A DNA stretch of 7,759 nucleotides from Acidobacteriota bacterium (GTDB taxonomy: Bacteria; Acidobacteriota; Terriglobia; Terriglobales; Acidobacteriaceae), in contig JAJYSL010000201.1 in assembly GCA_021793595.1 (NCBI GenBank), forward strand, positions 1 to 7,759, written 5' to 3'. Each line of letters begins with the position of its first letter. Position 1 is the first letter of the stretch. A program made the translations under genes and the position numbers. The notes beneath the pieces are model-generated. The model saw nothing but the letters and a program-made list of their open reading frames with translations, searched no databases and was not told the DNA's origin. Of this stretch, positions 6,828-7,759 are shown piece by piece.

Positions 6828-6870
6828 GCTGCGTGCCGTTCCCCACGGCCTCGCCTCCATTTATTTTTCC
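6816..6870 (+). terminator. Hairpin over the stop codon, possible terminator or attenuator before rho
   Basis: CGCAGC-GTAA-GCTGCG (6818-6833) is a perfect 6-bp stem closed by a GNRA-type tetraloop, and extends to 8 bp (6816-6835) with a G-U and a C-G pair. The stop codon TAA (6825-6827) of the small gene is the last three bases of the loop. A second hairpin, GCCGT-TCCCC-ACGGC (6835-6849), follows at once, and a T-rich tract (about 6859-6870) comes 10 nt later. The T-tract is not directly at the stem, so this is a weak intrinsic terminator at best; an attenuator or mRNA-stabilising element is equally possible. Confidence 0.4.
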
Positions 6871-6954
6871 TCATAACCGTTACACTTCCTATCCGTTGCG
6901 CTTCCCGGTGCATTCCCCGATCAACACCATCCGAAAACCCACTAAAAAACATTT
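6871..6954 (+). other. Leader of rho with a possible coupled short frame
   Basis: The bases before rho are pyrimidine-rich (C/T runs at 6861-6908) and then A-rich. No Shine-Dalgarno is seen before the rho ATG at 6955. A frame from GTG 6908 (or TTG 6896) encodes about 16-20 residues ending KPTKKHL, and its TGA (6956-6958) overlaps the rho start as ATGA. C-rich, G-poor RNA is what Rho itself binds, so feedback on its own leader is conceivable, as known for E. coli rho; here that is inference. Confidence 0.3.

Positions 6955-7759
<805 letters not shown>

Overview
This looks like an ordinary stretch of bacterial chromosome from a moderately GC-rich organism. The best guess is an acidobacterium or a relative. 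The reasons are a lysine/alanine-rich histone-H1-like protein, a Rho with the non-proteobacterial Walker A form APPRTGKT, a single-chain iron-sulfur serine dehydratase, and genes standing singly with long spacers. The taxonomic call is inference: there is no rRNA or other decisive marker.

Layout, left to right. (1) 1-58, minus: the first 19 codons of a KKxx-repeat DNA-binding protein, with a well-formed sigma70-type promoter (-35 TTGACA, 17-bp spacer, -10 TATACC) and palindromes in its leader. (2) 151-546: non-coding, rich in A/T tracts. (3) 558-1742, plus: acetyl-CoA acetyltransferase (thiolase) with all catalytic residues. (4) 1743-2114: non-coding or unrecognised. (5) 2142-2924, plus: class I SAM-dependent methyltransferase. 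(6) 2981-4342, minus and convergent with it: L-serine dehydratase (sdaA), including the C-terminal cysteine. (7) 4513-6072, plus and divergent from sdaA: ComM/YifB-family Mg-chelatase-like AAA+ ATPase. (8) 6073-6590: about 500 bp with no recognisable gene. (9) 6609-6827, plus: a 72-residue protein with a motif like RNA polymerase omega. (10) 6955 to the window end, plus: transcription terminator Rho, cut by the window edge.

The genes are mostly housekeeping and do not form one pathway. Thiolase and serine dehydratase are central metabolism (acetyl-CoA/acetoacetyl-CoA and serine to pyruvate). ComM-like ATPases act on DNA. The omega-like protein and Rho both belong to the transcription machinery, and their adjacency is the most suggestive piece of context here. 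I found no mobile element, CRISPR array, tRNA, rRNA, phage or defence cassette, and nothing that supports a previously undescribed multi-gene system. The points worth a second look are regulatory: leader palindromes at 76-104, a hairpin over the sdaA start, a GNRA-loop hairpin over the stop codon before rho, and a possible tiny ORF coupled to the rho start.
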